From Byssothecium circinans (Eukaryota; Ascomycota; Dothideomycetes; Pleosporales; Massarinaceae), in contig ML976987.1 of NCBI GenBank assembly GCA_010015675.1, positions 820,285-884,284 of the forward strand: DNA of 64,000 nt. Reading direction: 5' to 3'. The notes beneath the pieces were generated by a model that was not told the DNA's origin, made no database searches, and saw only the letters and a list, made by a program, of their open reading frames with translations. How positions within the stretch are numbered: the stretch's first letter is position 1; every line of letters starts with the position of its first letter. A program made the position numbers and the translations under genes. Shown here piece by piece: positions 33,535 through 45,840 of this stretch.

Positions 33535-35506
33535 CTTGTTGTTCAGTCCGATGTTTTGAGGGACCGGACTTAATTGCTGCAGCCTCGGTCGGGCTGGCAA
33601 CAGGGCGAAAGATTGGGTTGAAAGCGTGCGGGCGTTTGTACTGGCCCGACAAGGCGTTGGCGTTGGTGTGGGTGTTGGTGTTGGCGGGTTGACTAAGCGG
33701 GCGGTTGCTTTGGCTGCCGTTGCAAATACACCGGGGAACAAAGTCACGCAAGCGTCAGTCAGTGGGATGAGATGGTAGAGTTGGAGTCGACGACAGGCTG
33801 GAGTGGTGAGAGTGTCACGGGCGCCAACTGAGAGGTAGCCGAGTGATGTGTATGTACTCTGTAGGGCTGGGAGGGAGTCGGGGTCCAGCTCGCTAATAGG
33901 GGTGCACCACTATGACCGGATGACTATGACGATGGCAGGGCCAAGGGATGTTGACACCAAATAATGGACGGTTGGGGGCACAACTGCTATCTCGATGTGG
34001 AGTGCCTTCTGGAGATTGGAGGAAGAAATAGGTAAAAGTAGGTAAGAGGAGGTAAAATGCTCAGCGACCGCTGCGTTTGTTTTGGAGGACTGTGACTGAG
34101 GGGGGTGGAAGTGCTGGTCCTGCTTGCCACGACGACGGCCACTACCACGACCACGACCACGACCCTGCGCCTCGCGCTTGTCGCATCGACTCAGACAAAC
34201 GTCGTCAAACCTTAAGCAACAGCGAGCGAGCCGCTGCTTAGCCCGCTCGCCAGTCGGCATCGCGGCCTGATCACCACCGACTTTCTAAGGTTCTGCACGC
34301 TATCTAGGTACCATACGGTACCAACAATTGAACGATTGCAGGTCAGGTGTTGTTGAAGCCATCTGACTGACCATGAGCCATATCCCGCAGTACTCATCGC
34401 GAGACAGTTCTATTCCACGCCAATTCATCAGGACATGCGGCGAACCCCATGTATCACTTAGCCTCTGCAATCCAGAAGCCGTCTTTGGGCTCTCGAACAC
34501 AGTTTGACTGACAACCGCAGATGATGAGACCTTGAAGCATCCGCTGTTGGCAGCATCGTTGTATCACATCACGCGGCCTTTTCCCTGCCGGAGCCTGACG
34601 GTGCAGAAAGTGAACTCTGGTTCACGATACTAAACTCTCGAATGACATCGCCGCCGCGTGGTGATGCTTGGCTGCTGCAGGGCAACGACAGCGCTACGAG
34701 GTAGCCTCCGTCGAAGAAACTAATTCCCCAAAGGACTTGAGTTCTGACCATTGCTTCCTGGCTTGTCATGGCCCATGGATCGGCGTTCGTGAGCTTAGAT
34801 GGCCTCCGTACAATACCTACATTTGTAGAGGTCCCTCTGGCACTGGTCCCGAGGTCCCGAGGTCGGTAAATCTGCACGTGACCGTGCCATTCATTTGAAT
34901 CGACTACTGTCTCCTGTGACTTCCTTGCCATGCTTTATAACGCCGGCTATCAACGTGAAGCAGCACGGGTTACAAAAGCGGCAGACATATAAGTTCTGTA
35001 AGAAATGCAGGGTTGTTTCGGAATTTTTGACGTCTCTCTTCCAACATCTCTGCCGCGGGCATCTGTGTCTTAGCATCAACTGGCTCATTTGGTTGGCCTA
35101 GTGCAATATGGGCACCCTGCGCCACACCTCTTTGTAGCAACCATATTTTGCTGAATCTGGTAGGAACATTGAGCCATGGGGAAGAGAGAATTCTGAAAAT
35201 TTGATTACTCGGTAAGATTTATCCCGTACATCTGGATATGCTATGCGTATGTCAAGTTGAAATTCAGGAACTCGAGGCGTGCAGTGACGTTCGGGTGTGG
35301 CTTGCGTGACCGCTTGGACATAGCACATGTGGGAAATCGTCTATGAACTTATCAGGCATACACTCATGACCAGCACAAGACCACACATCGCCCATCCGCC
35401 CCCATTTCGCCTATCCTCCTAAACCGTCTGTACGCAATCTACCTACATGCAATATCTCTAGGTCTACCGAAGCTCCTGCACGCAGCAGGACTCCACACCG
35501 CCCACC
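33535..35506. other. 2-kb divergent intergenic region, Grr1 / Ark-type kinase
   Basis: Holds both promoters. A short GTTGGTGT-type repeat lies at 33658-33690 in the Grr1 leader. An RG-like frame around 34130-34200 is low-complexity and not supported as a gene. CT-rich leader sequence precedes the kinase ATG at 35507. Confidence 0.45.
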
Positions 35507-38500
35507 ATGTCCTCCGCCCGCTATGCCACCTCCTCCGTCCCGCAGCAACAAGCCGCCTACCGCGCACCCGCCCCTGTATCGCAAGCCCCGCCGGGAACCT
35601 TTTCTCCAGGCACCAAAGTCCAGGTCGGCAGCCACCGAGTCACCATCGAGCGGTACTTGTCCGAGGGCGGCTTCGCGCATGTGTATCTAGTGCGGGTGCC
35701 CAAGAGTGATAATAGCACCCCCGAGCCTGCGGTCCTCAAGAGAGTCGCGGTTCCGGATAAGGATGCTCTGGCAAATATGAGGACCGAGGTGGAAACCATG
35801 AAGAAGCTGAAGGGTCACAAGCATATTGTCACGTACATGGACTCGCACGCTTCACAGCTCAAGGGGGAGGGCTACGAGGTCTTCCTGCTCATGGAATACT
35901 GCTCGGGCGGTGGATTAATCGATTTTATGAATACGCGATTGCAGCACCGATTGACAGAGCCGGAGATTCTGCACATCTTCTCCGATGTAGCAGAGGGGGT
36001 CGCGACGATGCACTACCTGAAGCCGCCGCTACTTCACCGCGATCTCAAGGTCGAGAACGTCTTGATCACTACTGTTGGAGGAAACAGGATATACAAGCTT
36101 TGCGATTTCGGATCTACAGCGCCCCCGCGGCCAGCTGCAAAGACGGCGGCGGAAGGGAGGCTGATTGAGGATGATGTGCAGAGACACACTACACTGCAGT
36201 ACCGTAGCCCGGAAATGATTGATGTCTACCGGAAACAGCCGATTGACGAGAAGAGCGATATTTGGGCGCTGGGTGTGCTACTGTACAAACTGTGCTACTA
36301 CACGACACCGTTTGAAGAGGTGGGACAGATGGCCATTCTTAATGCGACGTTCAAGTTTCCCGCATATCCGCAGTTCTCGGATAGGATAAAGAAGCTGATC
36401 TGTAGGTGAAGATATGCTGGGAAGGGGTTGCATGCTAATGTTAGACAGCGTCCATGTTGCAGGAAAGCCCTCAGCGCCGCCCAAATATCTACCAGGTGGT
36501 TGTGGAGGTGTGCTCCATGAGACATAGGGCGGTGCCAATCAAAGATGTATGATTATTCACAAATAACTGAAGATATACACTGACAATCCCCAGATCTACT
36601 CGAACAGAACTCAATCGGAAGACCGGAGAAACCAGCAATTGCCGTCTCCAGAGCCGAACGCTACCTCACCTCCAATAATCGGCCTCCAAAAGGTCGCACC
36701 CGTGAAGCAAGTGGAATCAATTCCTGATATCATACCCATGCGAAGAGGAAGGCCTACGGCACATGCTTCCCAACCGCCTGCTGCTAAACCGAATGTATCT
36801 CCAATGAGAGGAGCTGCAGCCGATCCCTTTGCCGCTTTGGATTCCAACAACGTTGATGTTCGGAGAGCTGCAGCCGATGAGCTAGCATCTCGGTTTCCCT
36901 CCCTGGACGAATTTTCTCTATTGCACGATCGGGGACAAAAATTTGAATTTGGTCAAGCGCCGATAACGTCCGACCCGCAGCTTAACCATAGAGTGACGCA
37001 GGCGCTCGCGGATGATGCGTTCGCAATTCCTCCTGTGACCAACACGGAATCAACACCAATAGCAAAACCTCCAATGGCCCCATTAACCGGTGTTTCTAGA
37101 ACGTCATCTATTAAGAAGCAACCACCCAGACCAGATATGGCCAAGGAAAGTCCTCGAACGTCGAATTCGGCCATCCTTCAACCGATACCGCAACGATCAA
37201 GGATGGTTTCAACTGGAATGCAGACTTCGCCAACGACATCACCAGCTCCTGCTCAGGCAGCACAGAAGTACCAGGATGCCAACAAACGGCCAATCTGGCG
37301 TGTACCAGAACCTTCTGCGCACAATCGTACGATGAGCCAGAACAGAACGTTTGAGAAACCTCAGCCGAGCCCATCCACTCTTAAAGCAGAATTTACGCTC
37401 CCAACTCGTCCTACAATGTTCGATTCAGTGAGATCGAAATCACACACATCGACCCTTGCTATTCCCAAATCACCTGCATCTTCACGACCTTCACTCGAAA
37501 GCCAGCGTCCCTCTGCCATGGATCTCGGGAGTTCTCTTGATAGGTCCAAGTCTGCACAAGGCCGGCCCGTCAGCATTCACGTAGAGTCCAATCTTGACTT
37601 CCTCCGTGAAAGAGAGGCAGCTCCAGGACGTAGCTTCGACGCACCGTCACTATCCCGAGGACCACCTTCAGCAGCAATCCAGGATTCCGATTCCGGGACA
37701 GAAGACACGAATATCACCTCCAACGTAGGTTTCCTCCGTGCTATAGAGAATGACGACTCGTCACATAAGAAGCACCGTCGAAGCAGCAGCCAAAGTAAGC
37801 ATGGAAAGCGCTCCAGTCTCTCCTCCATCACAAGTAACACCAAGAACATCGTCAAAGGTCGCTTCGGCGACGCCTTCCGCAAGTTCGAAAGCAATGCCGC
37901 CCATACATCGGATCGCGGACGTGAACCAACCACGCCGACAGACCAGCACCTGGACCCTAGAAGCAAGGCACTGACGCCCATTGCGGGCTCAGAAGCCACA
38001 GGCGGAACAAGCGATGACGAGCGCGCCATTGATGAAACAGAAGACCTTCCCCCTGAAGTACGCCGAGAACTCGAACGTCGCCGCCTCTCGCAAGAAGAAC
38101 GCCGTGTCGAAGCTGCAGCAGCCGAGTACCGCCAACGTCTCGCGCAAGAAGGCAAAGGCAAAGCCGGCCCCACACGCGCCTCCAATATCCAAAACCGCGT
38201 CAAGAACCTACTCGAAGAGAGCCAGAAACCACCACCTGCAAGTCGCACCGCCGAGGGGTACGGGAAATACACTGAAACAAGTGGGAAACCGCTACCGACA
38301 AGGCCTCAAGACCAGACGGGGATCAGACAACCTCCAGCAGTGGCGAGAAAACCCGTAGTAATGGCGCCTCAACCCTCGCAGCAACAACAACAGCAAACAC
38401 CACGACCACATATCGCGCAACAACCACCGACCTCATCCTCCGCGCCCCCAACAACCCACCGCACAGCAACAGGCCCATCCTCGTCCGCCCGTCCGCCTCC

Positions 38501-38813
38501 ACCATCCAAGCCCAAGAACCTTCGCACCGGCGGCGGGAACGCTCCTCCAACCGACTTCGCACCCGCGAGAACCAGCCCCATCAAGAGCAGTGCTGGACCA
38601 CCATCGGCAGCAGTCGGAGTCGGAGCCGGAGCCGGGAGAAACAAACCCTTCCCCCTCGCCGGCGATGCCGCGAACGAAGGCGAATGGGATGTGGATAGTT
38701 TTAGTAAACGGTATCCCAGTTTGAGTGGGCTGGAGATGGTGGAGACGGAGATTCCGGCTCGAGGCGCTGCGGCCGGGGGAGGGCGCGGGGACGGGGGCGT
38801 ACGTGATGTTTGA
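35507..38813 (+). CDS. Ark/Prk (NAK) family Ser/Thr kinase of endocytic actin patches
   Basis: Three exons (35507-36401, 36449-36546, 36594-38813) with 47-bp introns give 1070 aa. The kinase domain spans about residues 45-325: EGGFAHVYLVRV (P-loop), AVLKRVAV (Lys), LMEYCSGGGLIDFM, LLHRDLKVENVLI (HRD; NAK-type), KLCDFGSTA (DFG), TLQYRSPEMID, and KLISSMLQESPQRRPNIYQVV completed over intron 1. The remaining ~740 residues are disordered, with DPFAALDSN (DPF-like endocytic motif), a charged helix near 830 (RRELERRRLSQEERRVEAAAAEYR), polyproline and polyglutamine. Yeast Ark1/Prk1/Akl1 phosphorylate Pan1, Sla1 and epsins to disassemble endocytic coats; the same role is inferred here. Fungi outside yeasts usually have one such gene. 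Confidence 0.92.
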
Positions 38814-39411
38814 TCCCGTGGATCGGCGCAGTGGATAGATGGATGGATATTTTCTTGGGCGCTTTGTGTGTGTTTTCTGGTTTTTCGGCATTTAGACGGA
38901 TAGAGTGAAGGGTGGGCGGGTGAGGTCAGGTGTGTTGTGTGTGTGGTGTTGTGTTTGATATATCCCGTAGCTCTAGCCTAGGGGCATTTGCGGCTTTGAC
39001 CTTGATCTTGATCTTGGGCCTTGATCTTGACATTGACCTTGGTTGTTGCTGCTGCTGCTACTGCTGCTGGTGGTATGGCAGTATTGCGCCTTTGGGAGTT
39101 TGAGGAAGGAAGGCTATGCGCGCAGACAGGCAGACAAGCGGGCAAGCTAGATAAAAAGAGCATTTTGTGTGTAGAAGAAGCGACAACTAGAAGAAGAAGA
39201 AGTGAGTGAGTGATTCCAGGGAAAAGCAATTGCTCCGCTGCGCTTCGCTTCGCTTCGCTTGGTCAAAAAGTAGTGGCATGCCAATACAATATCTGTCCTA
39301 TTCTCTCTTTCTATACTGTCGAATCCTCGTCCCTGCCTGATATGCCACGCCCACGCCACGTCACACCCTCTCTCCCCTTACTCTCCCCAAGCAAATACAC
39401 ATCCCCAAATT
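38814..39411. other. Convergent intergenic region with short repeats
   Basis: About 600 bp between the kinase (+) and gamma-adaptin (-) 3' ends. It contains TTGATC/TTGACC repeats at about 38997-39042 and (CGCTT)4 at 39239-39260. No gene is seen. Confidence 0.5.
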
Positions 39412-42258
39412 CTACGTCGGTTCCGACCAATCAACCTGCTCCGTGACCGGTCCCGCACCTCCCGCGTACCCAATCTTCAGCCTCAACCGTAATCTCGCAG
39501 GCGGTGGCTATTCCGCATTAGTATGCATTTTCATCATCTCAACTTCTTCGGAAAAACGGAAACTTACCGCATTGACACCAGTGACTCTCATTTGCTGCGT
39601 TGCCTCCTGCCCCCCCTCCAACTCAGTCGTACTAATAGGCTGCAGCTGCAGTTTTTGGCTCTTGGGCACGGCGGCTTGCAAGCTGACACCGGATAACTGT
39701 GCGAAATCGCCGGTGTTGCGGAACCTGGCGAGGAGCTGAACGGCGTTGGCGTCGCGCTTGAGCTGGAAGGTGATTTGGAGGTCGTTCTTGTTGTAGACGG
39801 GGAAGGCGGGGGGGCCGGACGCGACGGGCGGTGCTGAGGTTTGGGGAAGGGGAGAGGATATGCCGCCGAGGATGTCCAAAGAGGATGATGGTGGAGGGGG
39901 TCGCGATTGTGTGGGTGCTGGTGAGCTTGTAGGGCCTGAGTTGAAGAGGTCCATGATGTTGGCTACGTTGGATGGAGCGGGAGGTGACGTTTGAGGTGGT
40001 GGTGAGGTACCGGATGGTCCGCTTCCACCTAGAATGTCTGCGAGGAGATCTGCGCTTTGAGCTTGGCCGTTAGCTGCGCCGTTCGCATCTCCAGGTACAC
40101 CAGAATCGCCCATGAGATCGAGGAGAAGGTCTTCGGTTGCGGCTTGTGCGGGCTTCTTCTTGAGGACCTTTGACTGCCGCTTGTTTTTCGTTGCTTCTCC
40201 GAGCACGCGTTGCTCTTCGCGGATTTCGGGAGCAGGCATCTTCTCCAACACTCCTCTGCGGACTTGGTCAAAGTCGAACATGTTGACGTACTCTACAGCA
40301 CGCTGTTGTATCTCGATATCTAGATTCGTACCGAAGCGTTGCAGAAGCCTTCGTAACCGTTCCACTTGAGCGGGCTCGTTCAGCCGAGTGGTGAGTTTCA
40401 TTGAGGCCGTGACGATGTACTGGGTCACAATGAGTCCAGCGTAGCTGCTGTTCAGAAGGTTCTCGAAAAGATCAACAACATCACTCTCTTTCACCTCCTT
40501 GACGAGCTCCTCCTCTTCGTACTGTCCGCCTCTTAGTAGAGAATCACCGTACTCTCCGATGACCCAGGAACCCGCTTGAGTCAGACCTTCCTGGGTGATG
40601 TCCTCTTTCAGAGCAGCATAGAGTTTCTGGACGGAGTACGTCTGGAGATCAGGAGTAGTAGCGATGAGACGGACAAAAGACGATAGAATCTGCTCTTTGA
40701 CGTAGTTGCCGGCCTGTTACGAATTAGCTTGAGGATTTCATTGATTGACGAACCACGACTTACAAGCTTCAACACACGCAGCATAGTATCGACATGCCAT
40801 CGCTTATTTGGCGCAAATCGGTCAGCTGCGATACCGATCTGGCTGGTCATTACGGGCTTGAATTCGTTGTCAGCAACTTCGAGGAATGCGAGAAGCTCCC
40901 GTATCAGCACGCGAACGTTGCTCGCGTTTATTAAGGTGAAACTCAGATCGAGCGCTCTTCTTCGAATACTGATGTCGGGATCTCTAAGACAGTCCAGGAT
41001 AGTGTTTCTGTGTCGTTGTACGGCATTGGGCTCCACTGCTACGACTTTGATGAGCGTGTTCAGAGCAACATATCGGATGTTATTATCCCTGTTCGAGAGG
41101 AACTTTCCGAGAATGTTCACTCCAAGCACGCGGAGACCAGAATCGGCTTCAATGTCCAGGATGGTGAGCACGGCTTCGTACAAAATTGAGTTGCCCACGT
41201 TCTTTGATGACTCTGTGTTGGTCGCAACCTGATAATGTCAGCATTGGCAAGCCTTGATATGTGTTGCGAACATACCTGTGCTAGAATGTCGTTGATCTGC
41301 TCGCTGACCTGCGCATCTCCGCGTGCCAACACTCGAATCAACTGCAGGAGTTTGACTTGCAAGAAGGGGTCAGTAATGCCCTGGACATCATGCTCTGGAG
41401 CGTATCCTGAAGCGGAGAGTCCCTTTAGTATCTTGACCAGACTGCCCACCATGGGACGGAACAAATCCCTGATGCCGTTCTCATCGTCCTCTGCCTCGTC
41501 CGCTTCGCAAAGGCTTATTACCAGGACAAGCCCACTTATTAGAACGCCATGGTTCCGGTCCTGTAGGAGCGCTTTTGACTTCTCCAAAAAATGCTCCTGC
41601 AGATCTGGCACTTTTCGACATATCCTCATGGCACACAGAGCAGCCTTCCGCCGTATGTAGGGGTTCGCGCTCGATAATATCGTCTCGACTTCGGGGAAGA
41701 GATCTCGCGCCATTTCGACCGAAGCAATGTTCCCGAGAGTGCAAAGAGCGAGGCCAACGATGTACTGATTCGGGTGGTTGAGGTCACTACAATCGTAAGC
41801 ACAGTTTACAGCTCCAAATGGAACGTGCATACTTCTTGAGAGAGTTTGTGACCAGAGTCAGGACCTCCTGGTTCTCATCTAGCAGCAACATGGTCCCCAG
41901 ATAGCCCAATCTTTTGTCGGCAAACCGTGGGGATGCCAGCAGCTTCAAACATTCAATCTGACCAAAATGGGTTCGTTCGCCCAGCGTAAAGAGGTATAGC
42001 AGTTTCGCGACATTGTTTCGCCTGCATCGTCATGAGTATGGGCGCCTCCAGCTGATTTGCAGCCAGTACACACCTCACTCCAGAGTCGTGGCTCTCTTCT
42101 CTGAAGCTTGCCCGAATTGCGGCGCTTTCCTTTTGCACCACAGCCCGCTCGTCGGCAATCGTCTTTGCAGCGCGCACATTGCGAATGAATTGCTTTACTA
42201 ATACGTCTCAGCAACACGTCCATGGTCGGGGTCGTCGGCTTGGCATACAGGAAGTCAT
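39412..42258 (-). CDS. APL4: AP-1 clathrin adaptor gamma subunit
   Basis: Seven exons: 42258-42249 (10 nt), 42197-42074, 42021-41833, 41786-41276, 41228-40764, 40713-39568 and 39507-39412, giving 846 aa. All joins restore gamma-adaptin sequence: [116 protein letters not shown]. The trunk (1-~590) is an Armadillo-like solenoid. A flexible hinge follows ([19 protein letters not shown]; clathrin-box-like). The gamma-ear (~720-846) ends [31 protein letters not shown]-1 sorts cargo between the trans-Golgi and endosomes. The frame stays open 124 codons upstream of the chosen start (to ATG 42630), so a longer form is possible. It is divergent from the sterol acyltransferase. Confidence 0.95.
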
Positions 42259-42849
42259 TGCGGTGGCCTCGAGGACCCCACCAGGGATCTTTACGGGTTT
42301 AATAGGATGGCCGGAGTGCAGCGGCTGCAGCGGAGCGGACTTGCGGATAGAGCTCGGGGATGTAGGTTGGGAAAATAGGGAGTCGATTCGTGGTCCGCGG
42401 TATTGCTGTTGGCTGATTACTTTCACAACCGCAGGCTTGAGCCTTGAGGCTTCAATGGGAGCGGGGAAATGTCGGACCGGCGAGTGCTCCTTCGCCCAGA
42501 ACAGTTTAGCTTGCACGCACGAAGACGGCGCGACTGAGGTGACGCCAGCCTCCGCGACTTCCGTCATTGAACCTTCAACCTCGTGGTCGGTCGCAGTAGC
42601 TAGGGACTGCCCTCCTCTACGAGTGCGCATGACCTGAATAACGCTCTATTTTTCGGGACAATACCACTTCGGCCAAAGCCAATACCTCAACAGCTATCTT
42701 AAAGGCTTAGACCAGCCGTAGCACATACTGCCGAAGGGAGACGGCTAGGATGTGGGAATGATCAACGCTGGCTCTGGGCTGACACCATAAATACTCAAAC
42801 ACTCTTACCTCTGCTTCTCTTGCAGCATGCTTGCTCCTTCTCTCCAACA
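42259..42849. promoter_or_regulatory. Divergent promoter region, gamma-adaptin / sterol acyltransferase
   Basis: 591 bp between start codons. On the minus strand 42259-42630 is an uninterrupted open frame in phase with the gamma-adaptin start (see findings); the remaining ~220 bp must hold promoter functions. Whether the open part is translated is unknown. Confidence 0.5.
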
Positions 42850-44702
42850 ATGGCTGAATCTACCTCCGTTGACCCCCAGTCCCTCAACGGGCATGGGGAC
42901 TTCCACACGCCGCGTCCGCGCAAGCCAACGAGAATTGATCTTTTGAAGCCGCAACTGAGTGATGAAGCCATCAAGAATGGCTTCAAGGAGAATGCCTCTG
43001 GCCTCTCGAGGTACCTCGGCCTGGCGCCCAAGAAAATGCTTCACTAAAACCGTCGCAGTGGCAGAACCACGCCCATACCGGAAAATGCGCCCCCCTCAGT
43101 AAAGGCATCCTCGTTCGCGCGCCGTCAAATCCGAGCCCAGCAGCGGCAGCGCATCTTCCCTACCATCGAATACGTCGATCGCGTGTCCCACTTCGACCCG
43201 TCGAGCGACCACCGCGACTTCCATGGCTTCTTTGTGCTGTTCTGGATCGGGCTGGCAATCATGGTCATCACCACGATGCTGCGGAACTTGAAGGAGAACG
43301 GCTACCCGCTATTCATCAGGCAGTGGGAGCTCTTCACAGAGAAGGTGTGGGAGTTGGGTATCTGCGATGGAGCTATGGTCGCGTCCACCGCGGTGACGCT
43401 CGCGTTGCACAAGGCTATTAGCCTCAAATACTTCCGGTGGAACTGGGTTGGAATGACCATCCAAAGCATATATCAGGCCTTCTGGCTCTTCTTCTGGGTG
43501 ACATACCCATTTGTTCGTGACTGGAGTTGGACCGCACAGGTCTTCTTTACTCTACATTTACTTTCCATGTTCATGAAGATGCACTCATATGGGTGAGTCT
43601 GCTCAAACCCACGGGAACAATATATGAAGGGGAATCCCTAATACATCCCAGATTTTACAATGGCCATTTGAGCGAGACTCTGCGTCGACTAAACGATCTC
43701 GACGAACCCAAAACGGCAAATAAATCCGCAGCCTACAGATATCCTCATTCGAGTTCTCACCTCCACGAGATACCCCAGAGTCCTTCCCACAAAGACCGCG
43801 AAGATTCGGAAAAGGCGAAATTGGCACAGCTTCGCGACGACCTCGCTTTTGAGCTTGCGTCACCCCTTGGTCACGTATCCTACCCCGAAAACTTGACCCT
43901 CTACAACTATGTCGACTATATATTCTGTCCGACATTGTGCTATGAGCTAGAGTACCCGCGAACAAAGACGATTCGATTGATGGAGGTGCTATACAAGACT
44001 CTCGCCGTATTCGGGTGTATCTTTTTGCTCACAGTCACGACGGAGGAGTTCATTCTACCAGTCTTGGACGAGTCCGCACCCAGACTTCAGGCTTCAACGG
44101 GTGTTCTTGACTTTGTGCTCATTCTTCTTGAAACCATTGGTAGTCTTCTCTTCCCATTCATGGTAGCGTTTCTCCTTGTATTTCTCGTCATTTTCGAGTA
44201 CATACTGGGAGCGTTTGCGGAGATCACGCGTAAGCCAATTCCTATCTATTCACACTCAGCGGCTAACTTCAAAATCAGGCTTTGCCGACCGCCAATTCTA
44301 CGCCGACTGGTGGAACAGTTGCGACTGGCTCGAATTCTCTCGTGAATGGAACAAGCCTGTTCACCACTTCTTCCGGCGACACGTCTATTCGGCGTCGCGA
44401 GGCCACATGTCACGACCTCTGGCAACGACAATTACCTTTTTCATCAGCGCGCTCGCTCATGAGCTTGTCATGGGCTGCATCACACGCAAGTTCCGCGGTT
44501 ACGGCTTCGTCGCTATGATGCTGCAGATGCCCATAGTAATGGTTCAGCGCTCAAAGTGGGTTAGGGGCCGTACACTCCTCAACAACGTCTTGTTTTGGTG
44601 TTCGATGATCCTTGGGCTTGCGATGGTATGATTGAATGCCATCTTCTTACTGAATTGATCGCTAATCAAATGCAGATGTGTGCCCTATACGTTCTCGTGT
44701 AA
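42850..44702 (+). CDS. ARE2: Sterol O-acyltransferase (ACAT/Are-like MBOAT)
   Basis: Five exons: 42850-43010, 43059-43592, 43652-44229, 44279-44625 and 44676-44702, giving 548 aa. The first intron (48 bp, GTACCT, CACTAAAAC branch, GTCGCAG) removes an in-frame TAA; the frame is the same on both sides. The N-terminal ~90 residues are cytosolic and disordered. Many membrane segments follow (GFFVLFWIGLAIMVITTML, YQAFWLFFWVTYPF, IFLLTVTTEEFILPVL and others). Family motifs are HSYGFYNGHLSE across intron 2, FYADWWNSCDWLEFSREWNKPVHHFFRRHVY (FYxDWWN) and SALAHELVMG with the catalytic His. The enzyme esterifies sterols with fatty acyl-CoA in the ER for lipid-droplet storage. DGAT1 is related, but the motif spelling fits sterol acyltransferases better. 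The symbol marks the family; Are1 versus Are2 orthology is not resolved. Confidence 0.92.
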
Positions 44703-44905
44703 AGAGCCCCTCAAGCAACGATACCCTGTATAGACACCCCCTTCTGATGGTAAAGGCAGACAAGGCGGACGGATTACGGACGATACCCTTCTCATTGCTC
44801 TTTTTGACACTTATGGATTTTTTATATAATGCTTTGATTTGCTGTAGAAGTGCACACTGCCATAGACTATAGAATGTACCCTAGGTTTCCACTAGATTCG
44901 CACGA
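44703..44905. other. 3' flank of sterol acyltransferase gene
   Basis: Probably 3' UTR and terminator region; AT-rich around 44820. Nothing else is seen. Confidence 0.4.
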
Positions 44906-45317
44906 TATTGGTGACCTGCGTAATCATCTGCACCACCTGAAAACAGAGGTAATCTAGAAATGGTCAATAACGTCACATTACCCCTATCTTTACCCCTCAC
45001 AACGTCACTTTTACCCCTTACTATCCTTTTAATCAAGAAGGAGCAATCATCACCACTAGTACTCATGTGAGTACAGTAGGGTATCAACACAAGGAAAAAA
45101 CACGATAAGGATAAGGCGCACCGGCCTCGGAACTCGAACACTATCCTTTTAATAGTAGGTGGGGGAAGGAAGTGACGATTTGAGGGGCACACGAGGGGTA
45201 AGATAGGGGTAAAAGGGGGGCTGCTTACTCTTTTAAGCCTATTTTCTACCGTATTTGGAATATTGACCTATATACCCTCTGCTCGCGGGTGGTGCAGATG
45301 ATTACGCAGTTCACAAT
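44906..45317. mobile_element. MITE-like element with ~30-bp terminal inverted repeats
   Basis: The outer 22 bp of the arms are perfectly inverted copies (44916-44937 and 45288-45309), and the similarity extends outward to TATTG at 44906 and its inverted copy CAATA at 45313. Further in, a second pair of inverted blocks (TTACCCCTATCTTTACCCCTC near 44978 and its inverse at 45193-45212) is followed by related ACGTCACTT/TCGTCACTT sequence. A perfect 16-bp palindrome, GTACTCATGTGAGTAC, sits at 45059-45074. The ~410-bp size, lack of coding capacity and nested inverted arms are those of a non-autonomous DNA transposon. A target-site duplication is not clear: the flanks offer at most TA. The superfamily is not recognised. 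Confidence 0.75.
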
Positions 45318-45840
45318 AACACAGCCCCACGGCGTGAACTATCACTCGCAACTTCCACTAAAAGTAGACAGTGTAGTTGTCCACAGGGGTCGTATAGGGC
45401 TATCAGCGCAATAAATGGCCCGTGCTTTATTGAAGCGGACATCCAAGCATCCGCGAGTATGACGCCGCTGTAATTACCATGGAGATGCCCGCCTGGGATC
45501 ATCGGTTTTGCATTGCCCATTGTTTCCCATTCACAGTACATGATCTGTTATCGTTTTGTATTGCTGTTTTCTCACTTATACCCTTGTGCGTTGTTTGCTT
45601 AGCTGCAAAGGAGTCGGTTCGTTCGCGGCTTGTTTCCCCTCAAAACCCAGCGTCCCACGGAATCGGGCGGGATCACCGCTTTCTACTCTCTCGGCGACGG
45701 ACGACTTCTGAGCCGAAAGCTATATAAACTATATCACAAATCACAGCCCTATATTCCATGAAGGTCCACAGCATACCGTGAAGGCAGAAATCCCACACCA
45801 GGCAGAACCCAAACCCAGGACCCAAGAAAGTCGAAGGGCC
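45318..45840. other. Promoter region of the DUF3074 gene
   Basis: Intergenic sequence between the MITE-like element and the ATG at 45841. Open frames are short. No gene is seen. Confidence 0.4.

Noticed and set aside
37577..38272. 231-codon minus-strand frame opposite the Ark-type kinase
   Set aside because: Antisense shadow of the low-complexity tail; Ser/Arg/Leu-rich with no domain.
43011..43058. In-frame stop making the sterol acyltransferase look like a pseudogene
   Set aside because: A good 48-bp intron with donor, branch site and acceptor removes it; all downstream motifs are intact.
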